From: 0-14-0-80-60-11 sp049322355
GTDB taxonomy: Bacteria; Desulfobacterota; Desulfobaccia; Desulfobaccales; 0-14-0-80-60-11
Direction: 5' to 3'
DNA length: 64,000 nucleotides
Assembly: GCA_049322355.1 (NCBI GenBank)
Contig: JBMORG010000011.1
Location: 1 to 64,000 of the forward strand
The notes under the pieces were generated by a model. It ran no database searches and was not told the origin of the DNA. It saw only the letters and a program-made list of their open reading frames with translations. Numbering within the stretch: the stretch's first letter is position 1; each line of letters begins with the position of its first letter. Positions 48,615-57,251 of this stretch are shown here, piece after piece. The position numbers and the translations under genes were made by a program.

Positions 48615-50846
48615 ATGGAAGTTTCTAAAAAGATTGCGGCCCTGGGCTGTATGTGCGGCATTACCGCCCAGTATTGGGACAACTTTGGCTGCCGCCACCG
48701 TACTTCCCAGACTGCCTACCGGGCCCTACTGAGTGCCATGCGGGTGCCTTGGGAGGACCTCGAGATCCTGGATCAAGAAATAGCCCGGCGGCGCCTGGGG
48801 CCCTGGGCTTCGTTGGTGGAGCCGGTGCAGCTCATCTCTCCGGAATCACCGGCGCCCCAGGCGATATTGCGTGTCTGGTCCGGCTCGTCAGAGCCTCTCG
48901 CCGTGGTGGAAGTCCAAGGGGAGCTGGTCAGCGAGACCGGCGAGCGCTATCATTGGGAGAAGCAGTTATTACCCGGGGAACCTCTTCCAAGACATGCGGT
49001 CCCGGGAGGAGCCCGGGTCGCCCTGAGCCTGCCTTTGCCTCCCAACCTGGCGATGGGGTATTACAACCTGAGCCTTAAGGTGCGAAGCGGTGGCCGGGAG
49101 GAAACCGGCCGGACCAGGCTGATTGCGGCGCCGTCTCAGGCCTATGTCCCGGAATGGTTGGAGAAAGGCCGACGGCTCTGGGGCGTCAACCTCCCACTCT
49201 ATGCCCTTAGAAGCTCAGGCAATTGGGGGATGGGAGATTTTGGCGATCTTATGGCGGTCACCCGCTGGGCCGGAACCCTGGGAGCAGGATTTGTGGGGGT
49301 CAACCCGCTCCATGCCCCCGGCCTGAGGGTCAATGACGATCCCAGCCCCTATTCCCCTTCCAGCCGGGTATTTCTCAATTGGATGTATCTCAACCTGGAA
49401 GCAGCCCCGGAAATGGCGGACTGCCGCGAGGCCCAAGACCTTCTGGCAGGTCCGGAATTCCTGGCCTGCAAAATGAGCTTAACTGACACCAACCTGGTGC
49501 CTTACAGAGAGATCTTCCGGTGGAAACGCCAGGTTCTGGAACTCTTATATCAGACCTTCCGCAGCCTGCACGGCGACCCGGAAAATCCCCGCACCTCCAG
49601 GGGAGAGGAATTCGCCGGGTTTGTGGCGGCCAAGGGAGAGGCTCTGGCCGGGTTCAGCCGATTCAGCGCCCTGGCCGATCATTTCCAAGAAGATGATTGG
49701 CGCCGCTGGCCCGAACCCTATCGGAGCCTGGACAGACCCGCCGTAGCCGCCTTTGCCCGGGAACATCCCAAGGAAATCGGACTGTTCCAGTATGGGCAAT
49801 GGCTGGCCGAAGCCCAATTGAACCAGGTATGCCAGGCCGCCCGGGAGCAGGGTTTGCCGTTCACCCTCTACGAGGACCTGGCCTTGGGGTCCTCCCCTGG
49901 TGGATTTGATACCTGGGCCCATCAAAAGGTTTTCGCCCTGGGAGCCGCCATGGGTGCGCCGGCCGACGCCTTCAATCCCAAAGGACAGAACTGGGGCCTG
50001 CCGCCCCTTATCCCGGAAGACCTTCGGGCTTCAGGTTACCAGCTGTTTATTGACACCCTGCAAGCCAACTTGCCGCGCGGCGGCATGACCCGTATAGACC
50101 ATGTCATGGGACTATTCCGCCTGTTTTGGATTCCCCGGGGTGAGGATGCCAGCCTGGGGGCTTATGTGCGCTACCCGGAAAAAGAGCTTCTGGCGATTCT
50201 GGCCTTGGAAAGCGTGCGCCGTCAGGCCCTGATCATTGGGGAGGATTTGGGCACCGTGCCTCCCCACATCCGCCGGGACCTGGGTAAACTCAGGGTCTTC
50301 TCCTACCGGGTTTTTTACTTCGAAAGGGACGGGAACCACAATTTTTTGCCGCCAGAAGCATACCCGGTCCAGGCCATGGCTGCGGTGACTACCCACGATT
50401 TGCCAACCCTGAAGGGGTTCTGGCGGGGGGATGACTTGGTCCTCAAGCGGAAGCTTAACCTTTATCCCTCCGGCTCAATGGCCGAGAATGATGCCATCAC
50501 CAGGGACGGAGACCGCCGACTCCTGATCGAGGCCCTGAGGAGCCGGGGATTGTTGCCGGCGGGCCCGCCTCTGGCCCCCGGTAACAACAATACCAGCAAC
50601 TTAGACCTGCGGGAGGCAGTTCTCACCTATCTGGGTCAGACCCGGACCGCGCTCCTGGAGGTCCGTCTGGAAGAAATATTCGGGATGGCTGAACAGCAAA
50701 ACCTTCCGGGCACCCGGCAAGAGCACCCCAACTGGCGGCTCAAGCTGCCTTTAACCCTGGAACAGATGATACAGGCCCCGGAACCAGCCCGGATCGCGGC
50801 CCGGCTTAATGAAGCGCGCAGGGAATCACTGACCGCTGACCACTGA
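48615..50846 (+). CDS. malQ: 4-alpha-glucanotransferase (amylomaltase)
   Basis: GH77 enzyme of 743 aa that transfers alpha-1,4-glucan segments between malto-oligosaccharides. Active-site segments: GFVGVNPLHAPG, YTRIDHVMGLFRLFWIP-type RIDHVMGLF (nucleophile Asp), IIGEDLGTVP (acid/base Glu) and TTHDLPTLKGFWRGDD (third Asp). The extended N-terminus (about 180 residues with a beta-sandwich) matches the long E. coli-type MalQ. I start it at ATG 48615 rather than the upstream TTG. The stop codon lies in a 7-bp repeat array. A GH13 gene follows after 24 bp. Confidence 0.95.
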   Translation: MEVSKKIAALGCMCGITAQYWDNFGCRHRTSQTAYRALLSAMRVPWEDLEILDQEIARRRLGPWASLVEPVQLISPESPAPQAILRVWSGSSEPLAVVEVQGELVSETGERYHWEKQLLPGEPLPRHAVPGGARVALSLPLPPNLAMGYYNLSLKVRSGGREETGRTRLIAAPSQAYVPEWLEKGRRLWGVNLPLYALRSSGNWGMGDFGDLMAVTRWAGTLGAGFVGVNPLHAPGLRVNDDPSPYSPSSRVFLNWMYLNLEAAPEMADCREAQDLLAGPEFLACKMSLTDTNLVPYREIFRWKRQVLELLYQTFRSLHGDPENPRTSRGEEFAGFVAAKGEALAGFSRFSALADHFQEDDWRRWPEPYRSLDRPAVAAFAREHPKEIGLFQYGQWLAEAQLNQVCQAAREQGLPFTLYEDLALGSSPGGFDTWAHQKVFALGAAMGAPADAFNPKGQNWGLPPLIPEDLRASGYQLFIDTLQANLPRGGMTRIDHVMGLFRLFWIPRGEDASLGAYVRYPEKELLAILALESVRRQALIIGEDLGTVPPHIRRDLGKLRVFSYRVFYFERDGNHNFLPPEAYPVQAMAAVTTHDLPTLKGFWRGDDLVLKRKLNLYPSGSMAENDAITRDGDRRLLIEALRSRGLLPAGPPLAPGNNNTSNLDLREAVLTYLGQTRTALLEVRLEEIFGMAEQQNLPGTRQEHPNWRLKLPLTLEQMIQAPEPARIAARLNEARRESLTADH

Positions 50847-50849
50847 CCA
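50829..50849. repeat. Degenerate 7-bp tandem array (3 units) over the malQ stop
   Basis: Units CTGACCG, CTGACCA, CTGACCA. It encodes the last residues of MalQ and its stop codon. Confidence 0.7.
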
Positions 50850-50870
50850 CTGCATTCTTTGAGGTGAGAG

Positions 50871-52205
50871 ATGCCTGAACCTATTGAACCAACCATAATC
50901 TACAATCTCTTTCCGCCTTTGGCCGGGACCATTCCTCAATGGGAGGAGCACCTGGATCGCATCGCAGCCATGGGCTTCACCTGGGTCTTTCTCAACCCCA
51001 TCAACACCCCCGGCCTGTCCGGCAGCCTGTATGCCATCAAGGATTATTTTGGGATCAATCCCTTTTTTTATCACAAATCCGGACAGGACCCGGAAGCGGC
51101 CTTGGTGCATTTCCTTAAGGCGGCCCAGAGCCGTGGCCTCAAGGCCATGTTGGACCTGGTGATCAACCACACCGCCATCGACTCCCCCCTGGTCACCCAG
51201 CATCCCGAGTGGTACGCCAAGGACGACAAAGGCAAGATCAAGCACCCCGGCGCCATTGATCCTGCGGATGCTACCAAGGTAACGGTGTGGGGCGATCTGG
51301 CGGAACTGGAATATTGGCCGCCGCCGGACCCTGAAGGATTGCTGCACTTCTTTGACGGGGTGGTGGCCAAATATCTGCGCCTGGGTTTTTTGGGTTTCCG
51401 GGCCGATGCGGCCTATAAAATTCCGGGCGACTTCTGGAGCCGCCTCATTGGGGAGGCCAAAAACCTGGAGCCTCAGGTACAGTTCTTTGCCGAAACCTTG
51501 GGATGCCGTTTGGATGAGTGTGCCCAGTTGTCCTCCTCGGGGTTTGATTTTCTCTGCAACAGCTCCAAGTGGTGGGATTTTCAACAGCCCTGGTGCCTGG
51601 AGCAGTATAACACCTTCCGCCATCTGGCGCCCTCCCTCAGCTTCCCGGAGTCCCACGACACCGAGCGGCTGGCGGCGGCAAGCCACGGCTCTCCGGAAAT
51701 GGCCCGGCAGCGCTACCTCTTTGCGGCCTACTTTTCCGCCGGATTAATGATGCCCATGGGTTATGAGTACGGGTTTAAAAAGCGTCTCAACGTGGTTAGG
51801 ACCCGGCCCCAGGATTGGGAAGCGCCCACCTACGACCTCACCTCTTTTATCAAGGGAGTCAACCGCATGAAAAAGAACTGCCCGGTGCTCCTGGAGGAAG
51901 GACCCCAGGTCCGGGTTAATCCTGAGGGGGAGCCGGTGGTGCTCCTGCTCAAGTCCCGGGAAACCCACAAGGGTCGAGTCCTGGCAGTTATCAATACCAC
52001 TCAGCTGCCTCAGGAGGTGGTTATTCCCAACCTGGTCGAGCTTTTAGGTGAACCCTACCAGGGCTGGAAAGACCTAACGCCGGACACTATACCCTTGAAA
52101 ATGGGTTCCTCCATAGAATTCAACTTGCCGCCGGCCAGGATGCGGATTTTTTATAATCCCCAAGGCATGCCTTTGCCCGAAGTGGCAAAACAGGAAGCGA
52201 ATTGA
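50871..52205 (+). CDS. GH13 alpha-amylase family protein (GlgE-like catalytic domain)
   Basis: 444 aa. TIM-barrel signatures: LDLVINHTAIDSPLV, GFLGFRADAAYKIP (nucleophile Asp), VQFFAETLG (acid/base Glu) and LSFPESHDTERLA (third Asp). FPESHDTER and the FAETLG loop are like those of maltosyltransferase GlgE, but the N-terminal GlgE domains are absent. An alpha-glucan-active enzyme is certain; the exact reaction is not. It is cotranscribed with malQ. Confidence 0.88.
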   Translation: MPEPIEPTIIYNLFPPLAGTIPQWEEHLDRIAAMGFTWVFLNPINTPGLSGSLYAIKDYFGINPFFYHKSGQDPEAALVHFLKAAQSRGLKAMLDLVINHTAIDSPLVTQHPEWYAKDDKGKIKHPGAIDPADATKVTVWGDLAELEYWPPPDPEGLLHFFDGVVAKYLRLGFLGFRADAAYKIPGDFWSRLIGEAKNLEPQVQFFAETLGCRLDECAQLSSSGFDFLCNSSKWWDFQQPWCLEQYNTFRHLAPSLSFPESHDTERLAAASHGSPEMARQRYLFAAYFSAGLMMPMGYEYGFKKRLNVVRTRPQDWEAPTYDLTSFIKGVNRMKKNCPVLLEEGPQVRVNPEGEPVVLLLKSRETHKGRVLAVINTTQLPQEVVIPNLVELLGEPYQGWKDLTPDTIPLKMGSSIEFNLPPARMRIFYNPQGMPLPEVAKQEAN

Positions 52206-52293
52206 AGCACTCTGGCGGGCCAGGGGAAGTCATCCAGTGGGCCGGGCCTCCTTGCCAGCCTACCTGTCTCTCATTTCATATTTGGGAAGACCC

Positions 52294-52920
52294 ATGACTC
52301 AAGCTTTGGCAGGTATGAACGAACACGGTATTGTGTTGGCCACGGACAGCCGGGCCACCCGGTTCGACGCCTCCGGGCAGCCGGAAATTTTTAATGTTAA
52401 TAAGCTCTTCGCCCTGGGCCGGCGTTCAGCCATTTTAAGTGGCGGCGCCGGCGTGAGCGTGCCCCTGTCCCTGGCTTTGATCCGCCAGATCGCCCGCCAC
52501 CCCGGCCCCCTGGAACTGGAGGAACTGGTGGATTTCGCTATTCCATTCCTTTCAAGGGGGTACGAACGCCATCTGGAAAAACATGGTCCGGAAATCGAGG
52601 GCTATCGGCGGATTTACTTCATCCTGGCCGGATATGTTCCCGGAGGCCCCCCTCCCCTATTTAAAATGGTTTTATTAGCCAGTGAAGAAAATGAACTTCC
52701 TCTGAAACGGATTCAGATAGGCAACTTGGTGGTCATGCCCCGGAATCTGGGTATGGAGATGCGGTTATTCAAGGCGCTCGGGCAGGGGGCGGACCTGGAG
52801 GACATCCTGCATCTGAGCCGGGACTTCCTGGAAAACATGGCCAGTATAAAAGAAGAGGTGGGGCCGCCCTTCCACTTTGCCATTATCACCTCCCGGGGCT
52901 ACCAGACCGTAATTTTTTGA
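52294..52920 (+). CDS. Proteasome-like Ntn-hydrolase protein
   Basis: 208 aa from ATG 52294. Removal of Met would leave Thr1: TQALAGMNEHGIVLATDSRAT, with Asp17 and the SRAT turn as in proteasome beta subunits. A Lys at 36 (FNVNKLFALG) could serve as Lys33, and SGGAGVSVPLSLALI resembles the following helix. It is not HslV and no HslU or ARC/Mpa ATPase is nearby, so it may be a stand-alone peptidase of the Anbu/BPH kind or another group. GGGAAGA is a weak ribosome binding site. The frame extends upstream to 52237 but the added residues would bury the Thr. Confidence 0.7.
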   Translation: MTQALAGMNEHGIVLATDSRATRFDASGQPEIFNVNKLFALGRRSAILSGGAGVSVPLSLALIRQIARHPGPLELEELVDFAIPFLSRGYERHLEKHGPEIEGYRRIYFILAGYVPGGPPPLFKMVLLASEENELPLKRIQIGNLVVMPRNLGMEMRLFKALGQGADLEDILHLSRDFLENMASIKEEVGPPFHFAIITSRGYQTVIF

Positions 52921-52940
52921 GGCCATTAGGAGGCCAGGGC

Positions 52941-53252
52941 ATGCCCGCTGATCTTGTCATCGAAGTAACCGTTCACGACCAGGAACTGTATACCGAATAC
53001 GCGAAACAAGTCCCGGCCGTGCTGGAAAATACGGCGGGCGCTACCTAGCTCGAAGCGGCGAGGTAATTCCCGTGTCGGGCCAATGGCATCCCGAAAGAAT
53101 TATCCTGGTGCAATCCGAAGCCATGGAGTTGGTACAGGATTTTTTTAGCAAGTCCCGAGTATCAGGCCCTAATCCCCCTCCGGGAGGGGTCCAGCTCATC
53201 CCGCATCGTCATAGTCGAAGGTTATGAAAACGAATATGAATATGATCTGTGA
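52941..53252 (+). pseudogene. DUF1330 family gene with two compensating frameshifts
   Basis: AGGAGG (52928-52933) and ATG 52941 open a frame reading PADLVIEVTVHDQELYTEYA, then VPAVLE. One base short in the AAAA run near 53030 shifts the frame. The middle part (GEVIPVSGQWHPERIILV) resumes in another frame, and a seven-T run near 53139-53146 shifts again, ending in SRIVIVEGYENEYEYDL and TGA 53252. The rebuilt product of about 103 aa is a normal DUF1330 protein (dimeric ferredoxin-like fold). Both lesions are in homopolymers, so sequencing error is as likely as true decay. Confidence 0.75.
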
Positions 53253-53337
53253 GGCTATTTTGCCACCGAAGGATTAACTTCAGATTTTCTTTACCTTTTT
53301 CCCGCGTCCTGAGCGGCTTTTTTTGTATAATACCCCC

Positions 53338-54234
53338 GTGGATCTCATTACTTTTCTCCAGCAGCTCATCAATGGCCTGTCCTTGGGCAGTCTTTACGCT
53401 CTCATCGCCATCGGCTACACCCTGGTTTACGGCATCTTAAGACTCATTAACTTTGCCCATGGCGATCTCTTGATGGTGGCGGCGTATATTGCGGTTATGG
53501 GAGTGGGGTTATTTTCCTGGCCTTGGCCGGTGGCCTTCGGCCTGGCCGTGGTCCTCACTGGTTTTATGGGAGTGTTGTTGGAAAGGGGGGCTTACCGGCC
53601 CCTGCGCCGGGCTCCCCGCATTTCGCTTCTGATCTCAGCCATTGCCGCCTCCTTCTTGCTGGAAAACCTGGCTTTGGTCATCGCCGGTGGCCGGGCTAAG
53701 CCCTTTCCCGTGCCCTGGGTGTTTGCAGGGGCATTTTCCTGGGGTGGTCTGTTCGTGCCCCGCTTGAGCCTATTTATCCCCTTGGTCACGGCGGTTCTTC
53801 TGGTCATGCTCTTCATAATCATTTACCGTACTGCAGCGGGCCGGGCCATGCGGGCTATTGCTCTGGACCTGGAAACCGTCAGTCTCATGGGCATCGACGT
53901 CAACCGCATCATCGTCTTTGCCTTCCTCATCGGGTCACTCCTGGCCGGAGCCGGGGGCCTTTTGTGGGCCATGAAGTATCCCCAGGTGAACCCCTTCATG
54001 GGGATTCTGCCCGGCCTGAAAGCCTTCATCGCTGCAGTGCTGGGAGGAATTGGCAACGTCGCCGGCGCGGTGGTGGGTGGGTTTCTGCTGGGTCTTTTGG
54101 AAGTTATGATTGTGGCCCTCTTCCCGGCTTGGGCGGGCTATCGGGATGCGATGGCTTTTACCCTGCTCATCGTGCTTTTGCTGGTGCGGCCCACGGGGCT
54201 TTTGGGAGAGACTTTGGGGGAGGAAAAGCTTTAG
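53338..54234 (+). CDS. livH: Branched-chain amino acid ABC transporter permease LivH
   Basis: 298 aa with about eight hydrophobic segments. Family segments: QQLINGLSLGSLYALIAIGYTLVYGILRLINFAHGDLLM and, later, AVLGGIGNVAGAVVGGFLLGLLEV. I start it at GTG 53338 (a TTG upstream at 53323 is also possible). TATAAT at 53326-53331 lies just before. First gene of livHMGF. Confidence 0.93.
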   Translation: MDLITFLQQLINGLSLGSLYALIAIGYTLVYGILRLINFAHGDLLMVAAYIAVMGVGLFSWPWPVAFGLAVVLTGFMGVLLERGAYRPLRRAPRISLLISAIAASFLLENLALVIAGGRAKPFPVPWVFAGAFSWGGLFVPRLSLFIPLVTAVLLVMLFIIIYRTAAGRAMRAIALDLETVSLMGIDVNRIIVFAFLIGSLLAGAGGLLWAMKYPQVNPFMGILPGLKAFIAAVLGGIGNVAGAVVGGFLLGLLEVMIVALFPAWAGYRDAMAFTLLIVLLLVRPTGLLGETLGEEKL

Positions 54235-54386
54235 CGCAGCCGTCAGTTATCGGCAATCAGCTTGATGGCTAAGAGGACGCACCCCGCGTTTCTCACTCCT
54301 AAAACCTCAAAGCTACAACCTGTCCTGGAACCCGGCAACAACAGAGGAGCTGCCCTATTCACACACGGTACTTAAACCTGGGAGCC

Positions 54387-55412
54387 TTGGTCCTGTTGTT
54401 TCTGCTCCTGTGCGCGGCAAACCGCTGGGCCAACGAATATCAGGTGCGGCTTTTGAACAACGTGGCCATTTTTATCACGTTGGCGGTGGCCTATAACCTG
54501 GTGAACGGGGTGTGCGGCCAACTGCACCTGGGGCCCAACGCCTTTATTACTCTGGGGGCCTATACCGCGGCGCTTTTGACCATGACCCCGGCGGAAAAGG
54601 CCCTGAATTTCCTGGTGACGCCTCTTTACTGGCCCCTGAGCCAAGTGACCGTAACCTTTCCCCTGGCCCTCCTGGCGGCGGGAGCGGTGGCGGCGATCTT
54701 TGGGTTGATCACCGGCTTTCCGGTCTTTAGGGTGCGGGGAGACTACCTGGCCATCGTCACCCTGGGCTTCGGCGAGGTGGTCAGGGTCCTGGCCAACAAC
54801 CTCCAGGGGTTGACCAACGGCCCCCTGGGCCTCAAGGGGCTTTATCCCTACACCAATCTCTGGTGGTCCTGGGGGGTGGCGGCGGTTACGGTGGCGATGG
54901 TCGTGGCCCTGGTCAACTCCAGCTATGGCCGGGCCATGCAGGCCATCCGGGAAGACGAAACCGCAGCTAAAGCTGCGGGGATCAACACCTTTCGCCACCT
55001 GTTAGGCGCTTATATCCTGAGCGCCTTTTTTTTCGGAGTGGGCGGCGGGTTGCTGGCCCACCTCATCACCACCATCTCCCCGTCTCTCTTCACCTTCTTC
55101 CTCACCTTTAATCTGCTGATCATCATCGTTGTGGGGGGACTGGGCTCTACCACCGGGGCAGTGGTGGCCGCAGCCTTTTTCACCTTGGCGGGAGAGTGGC
55201 TCAGGATCGTGGAGGAGCCTGCCACTTTTCTGGGGCATGCCATCCCTGGCATTCCGGGAATGCGCATGGTGATTCTCTCTTTAGCGCTGCTGCTGATGAT
55301 TATTTTCCGGCGCCGGGGCTTGCTGGGGCGCTGGGAATTTTCCTGGCTGGAATTGGGCCGCCTGCTGCGCCGCAGCTTTAATGCCCTGGTACGTAGTGCC
55401 GGGACGCGTTAA
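54387..55412 (+). CDS. livM: Branched-chain amino acid ABC transporter permease LivM
   Basis: 341 aa or slightly longer, with about ten hydrophobic segments. Typical: AVAYNLVNGVCGQLHLGPNAFITLGAYTAALL, VRGDYLAIVTLGFGEVVRVLANN and the EAA-like IREDETAAKAAGINTF. The annotated start is TTG 54387. The best ribosome binding site (AGAGGAG, 54343-54349) instead suits an in-frame ATT at 54357, which would add HTRYLNLGAL, a more usual LivM N-terminus. Confidence 0.93.
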   Translation: MVLLFLLLCAANRWANEYQVRLLNNVAIFITLAVAYNLVNGVCGQLHLGPNAFITLGAYTAALLTMTPAEKALNFLVTPLYWPLSQVTVTFPLALLAAGAVAAIFGLITGFPVFRVRGDYLAIVTLGFGEVVRVLANNLQGLTNGPLGLKGLYPYTNLWWSWGVAAVTVAMVVALVNSSYGRAMQAIREDETAAKAAGINTFRHLLGAYILSAFFFGVGGGLLAHLITTISPSLFTFFLTFNLLIIIVVGGLGSTTGAVVAAAFFTLAGEWLRIVEEPATFLGHAIPGIPGMRMVILSLALLLMIIFRRRGLLGRWEFSWLELGRLLRRSFNALVRSAGTR

Positions 55413-55439
55413 GGGCTTAGGTCGTGGCCGTGCTAATAA

Positions 55440-55460
55440 ACCGAAAACCGAAAACTGTAT
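55440..55460. repeat. Degenerate 7-bp tandem array (3 units) before livG
   Basis: Units ACCGAAA, ACCGAAA, ACTGTAT, ending 2 nt before the livG ATG (55463). It displaces a ribosome binding site. Confidence 0.65.
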
Positions 55461-55462
55461 TA

Positions 55463-56221
55463 ATGGCTCTCCTTCAAACTGAACATTTGGACATGCGTTT
55501 CGGAGGGCTTTCGGCCCTGGAGGAACTGAATCTCACGGTGCCGGAAGGCGGCCTCTACGGCCTCATCGGACCCAACGGCGCAGGCAAGACCACAGTCTTC
55601 AACCTTATCAGCGGGTTCATTCGCCCCACCTCCGGCCGCATCCTCTTTAACGGCGCAGACGTCACCAGAGAGCTCCCCCACCATATCACGGCCTTGGGGA
55701 TAGCCCGCACTTTTCAGAACATTCGCCTCTTCGGGGAACTCACCGTTCTGGATAACGTCTTGGTGGGATTTCATTGCCGGAACCGGGCCACCTGGGGTGA
55801 AGCCGTCCTGCGCCTGCCCCGCTACCGGAGAGAAGAAAAACTCTCCCGATCCCGGGGATTGGCGCTCCTTGAGGAGGTGGGGCTGGCGGATGCTGCGGAC
55901 CAACCCGCGGGCCAGCTTCCGTACGGCCATCAGCGCCACCTGGAAATCGCCAGGGCTCTGGCCACCGCTCCCCGATTGCTCCTTCTGGATGAACCCGCCG
56001 CCGGCCTCAATCCCCAGGAAACCCTGGAATTGATTAACTTCATAAGAAAGATCAAGGAGCGCCATAGTTTAACCATATTAGTTATCGAACACAACTTGCG
56101 CCTGGTCATGGGCTTGTGTCAACATCTCACCGTCCTGGACCACGGACTTACCATCGCCTCGGGTCCGCCAGCTGAGGTGCGCCGGCATCCGGAAGTGATC
56201 CGGGCTTATTTGGGGAAATAG
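55463..56221 (+). CDS. livG: Branched-chain amino acid ABC transporter ATPase LivG
   Basis: 252 aa. Walker A GPNGAGKTT, a LivG-type GIARTFQNIRLFGELTVLDNVLVG, signature QLPYGHQRHLEIARALA, Walker B LLLLDEPAAGLNPQET, then HNLRLVMGLC. I start it at ATG 55463 (family N-terminus LLQTEHLDMRFGGL). It pairs with LivF as the ATPase heterodimer. Confidence 0.95.
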   Translation: MALLQTEHLDMRFGGLSALEELNLTVPEGGLYGLIGPNGAGKTTVFNLISGFIRPTSGRILFNGADVTRELPHHITALGIARTFQNIRLFGELTVLDNVLVGFHCRNRATWGEAVLRLPRYRREEKLSRSRGLALLEEVGLADAADQPAGQLPYGHQRHLEIARALATAPRLLLLDEPAAGLNPQETLELINFIRKIKERHSLTILVIEHNLRLVMGLCQHLTVLDHGLTIASGPPAEVRRHPEVIRAYLGK

Positions 56222-56248
56222 CTGACAGCTTTTAGCAGTCAGCTTTTC
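56221..56248. repeat. Degenerate 7-bp tandem array (4 units) after livG
   Basis: Units GCTGACA, GCTTTTA, GCAGTCA, GCTTTTC. The first base overlaps the livG stop codon. Confidence 0.7.
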
Positions 56249-56350
56249 GGTTCTAGGTTTTGGGAAGAGAAAATGCTTCCCATACCTGTTTCCCCTCCCC
56301 TTGAGGGGCGAGAGGATTAGGGTGAGGGGTGAAAAAGAAAACCTGTTTAA

Positions 56351-56385
56351 GCTGATAGCTGACCGCTGATAGCTGAAAGCTGAAT
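56351..56385. repeat. Degenerate 7-bp tandem array (5 units) before livF
   Basis: Units GCTGATA, GCTGACC, GCTGATA, GCTGAAA, GCTGAAT, ending 3 nt before the livF ATG. It leaves no Shine-Dalgarno at the usual place. Confidence 0.8.
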
Positions 56386-56388
56386 AAC

Positions 56389-57108
56389 ATGCTCCAAGTC
56401 TTCAACCTCCAAGTCTCCTACGGGGCCATCAAGGCCCTGGATGGGGTCAGTTTTTGTGTCCCTAAGGGGGAAATTGTGGCCCTGCTGGGGGCCAACGGCT
56501 CGGGAAAAACCACCACCCTCAGGGCCATCACCGGCCTGGAGACGCCCCAAGGTGGCCGCATCATTTTTACCGGGCGGGAAATCCAGGGACGGCCCACCCA
56601 CGAGATCATCCGGGCCGGCATCGCCCTGGCGCCGGAAGGCCGCCGCATCTTTGCCAATCTCACGGTTTATGAGAACCTGCTTTTAGGGGCCTATTTCCGG
56701 CGGGACCAGCGGACTCTTAAGCGGGACCTGGATCTTATTTACGACACTTTCCCCCGCTTGGCGGAACGCCGGGCCCAAGCCGCTGGCACCCTCTCCGGGG
56801 GCGAGCAGCAGATGTTGGCGGTGGGCCGGGCCCTGATGTCCCGGCCTAAGCTATTACTCTTGGATGAACCCTCTCTGGGGTTGGCCCCATTGTTAATCAA
56901 AGAGGTCTTCTATATCATTACTCTCCTTAACCAGCGGGGCGTCACCATCCTTTTAGTGGAACAGAATGCCGCCGCGGCCCTGCAAATCGCCCATCACGGC
57001 TACGTCCTGGAAACCGGGCGAGTGGTGCTGGCCGGCTCCGGGCCCGACCTGCTGGCCCACCCCCATCTCCAGCAAGCCTACCTGGGAGACAACACTGAGG
57101 CCGACTGA
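56389..57108 (+). CDS. livF: Branched-chain amino acid ABC transporter ATPase LivF
   Basis: 239 aa. Walker A GANGSGKTTTLRAI, a LivF-type GIALAPEGRRIFANLTVYENLLLG, signature LSGGEQQMLAVGRALM, Walker B LLLLDEPSLGLAP. Last gene of the liv operon. A 167-bp gap to livG is mostly 7-bp repeat arrays and a GGGGAGGGG-type palindromic stretch (about 56285-56330). Confidence 0.95.
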   Translation: MLQVFNLQVSYGAIKALDGVSFCVPKGEIVALLGANGSGKTTTLRAITGLETPQGGRIIFTGREIQGRPTHEIIRAGIALAPEGRRIFANLTVYENLLLGAYFRRDQRTLKRDLDLIYDTFPRLAERRAQAAGTLSGGEQQMLAVGRALMSRPKLLLLDEPSLGLAPLLIKEVFYIITLLNQRGVTILLVEQNAAAALQIAHHGYVLETGRVVLAGSGPDLLAHPHLQQAYLGDNTEAD

Positions 57109-57251
57109 CATCATTCATGTGAAGCGGGATAGGGACGCACCTCAGTTTGCGACAATCAAGAGCGGACACATGGGTCCTCCCCTACATCCTTCATCCCCGC
57201 ATTGCATAAATCCCGCAATCAAGTCATAATTTCCATAGGAGATTATGACTC

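Noticed and set aside
53326..53331. TATAAT just before livH as a strong promoter
   Set aside because: No -35 hexamer at suitable spacing, so it is noted only in the gene entry.
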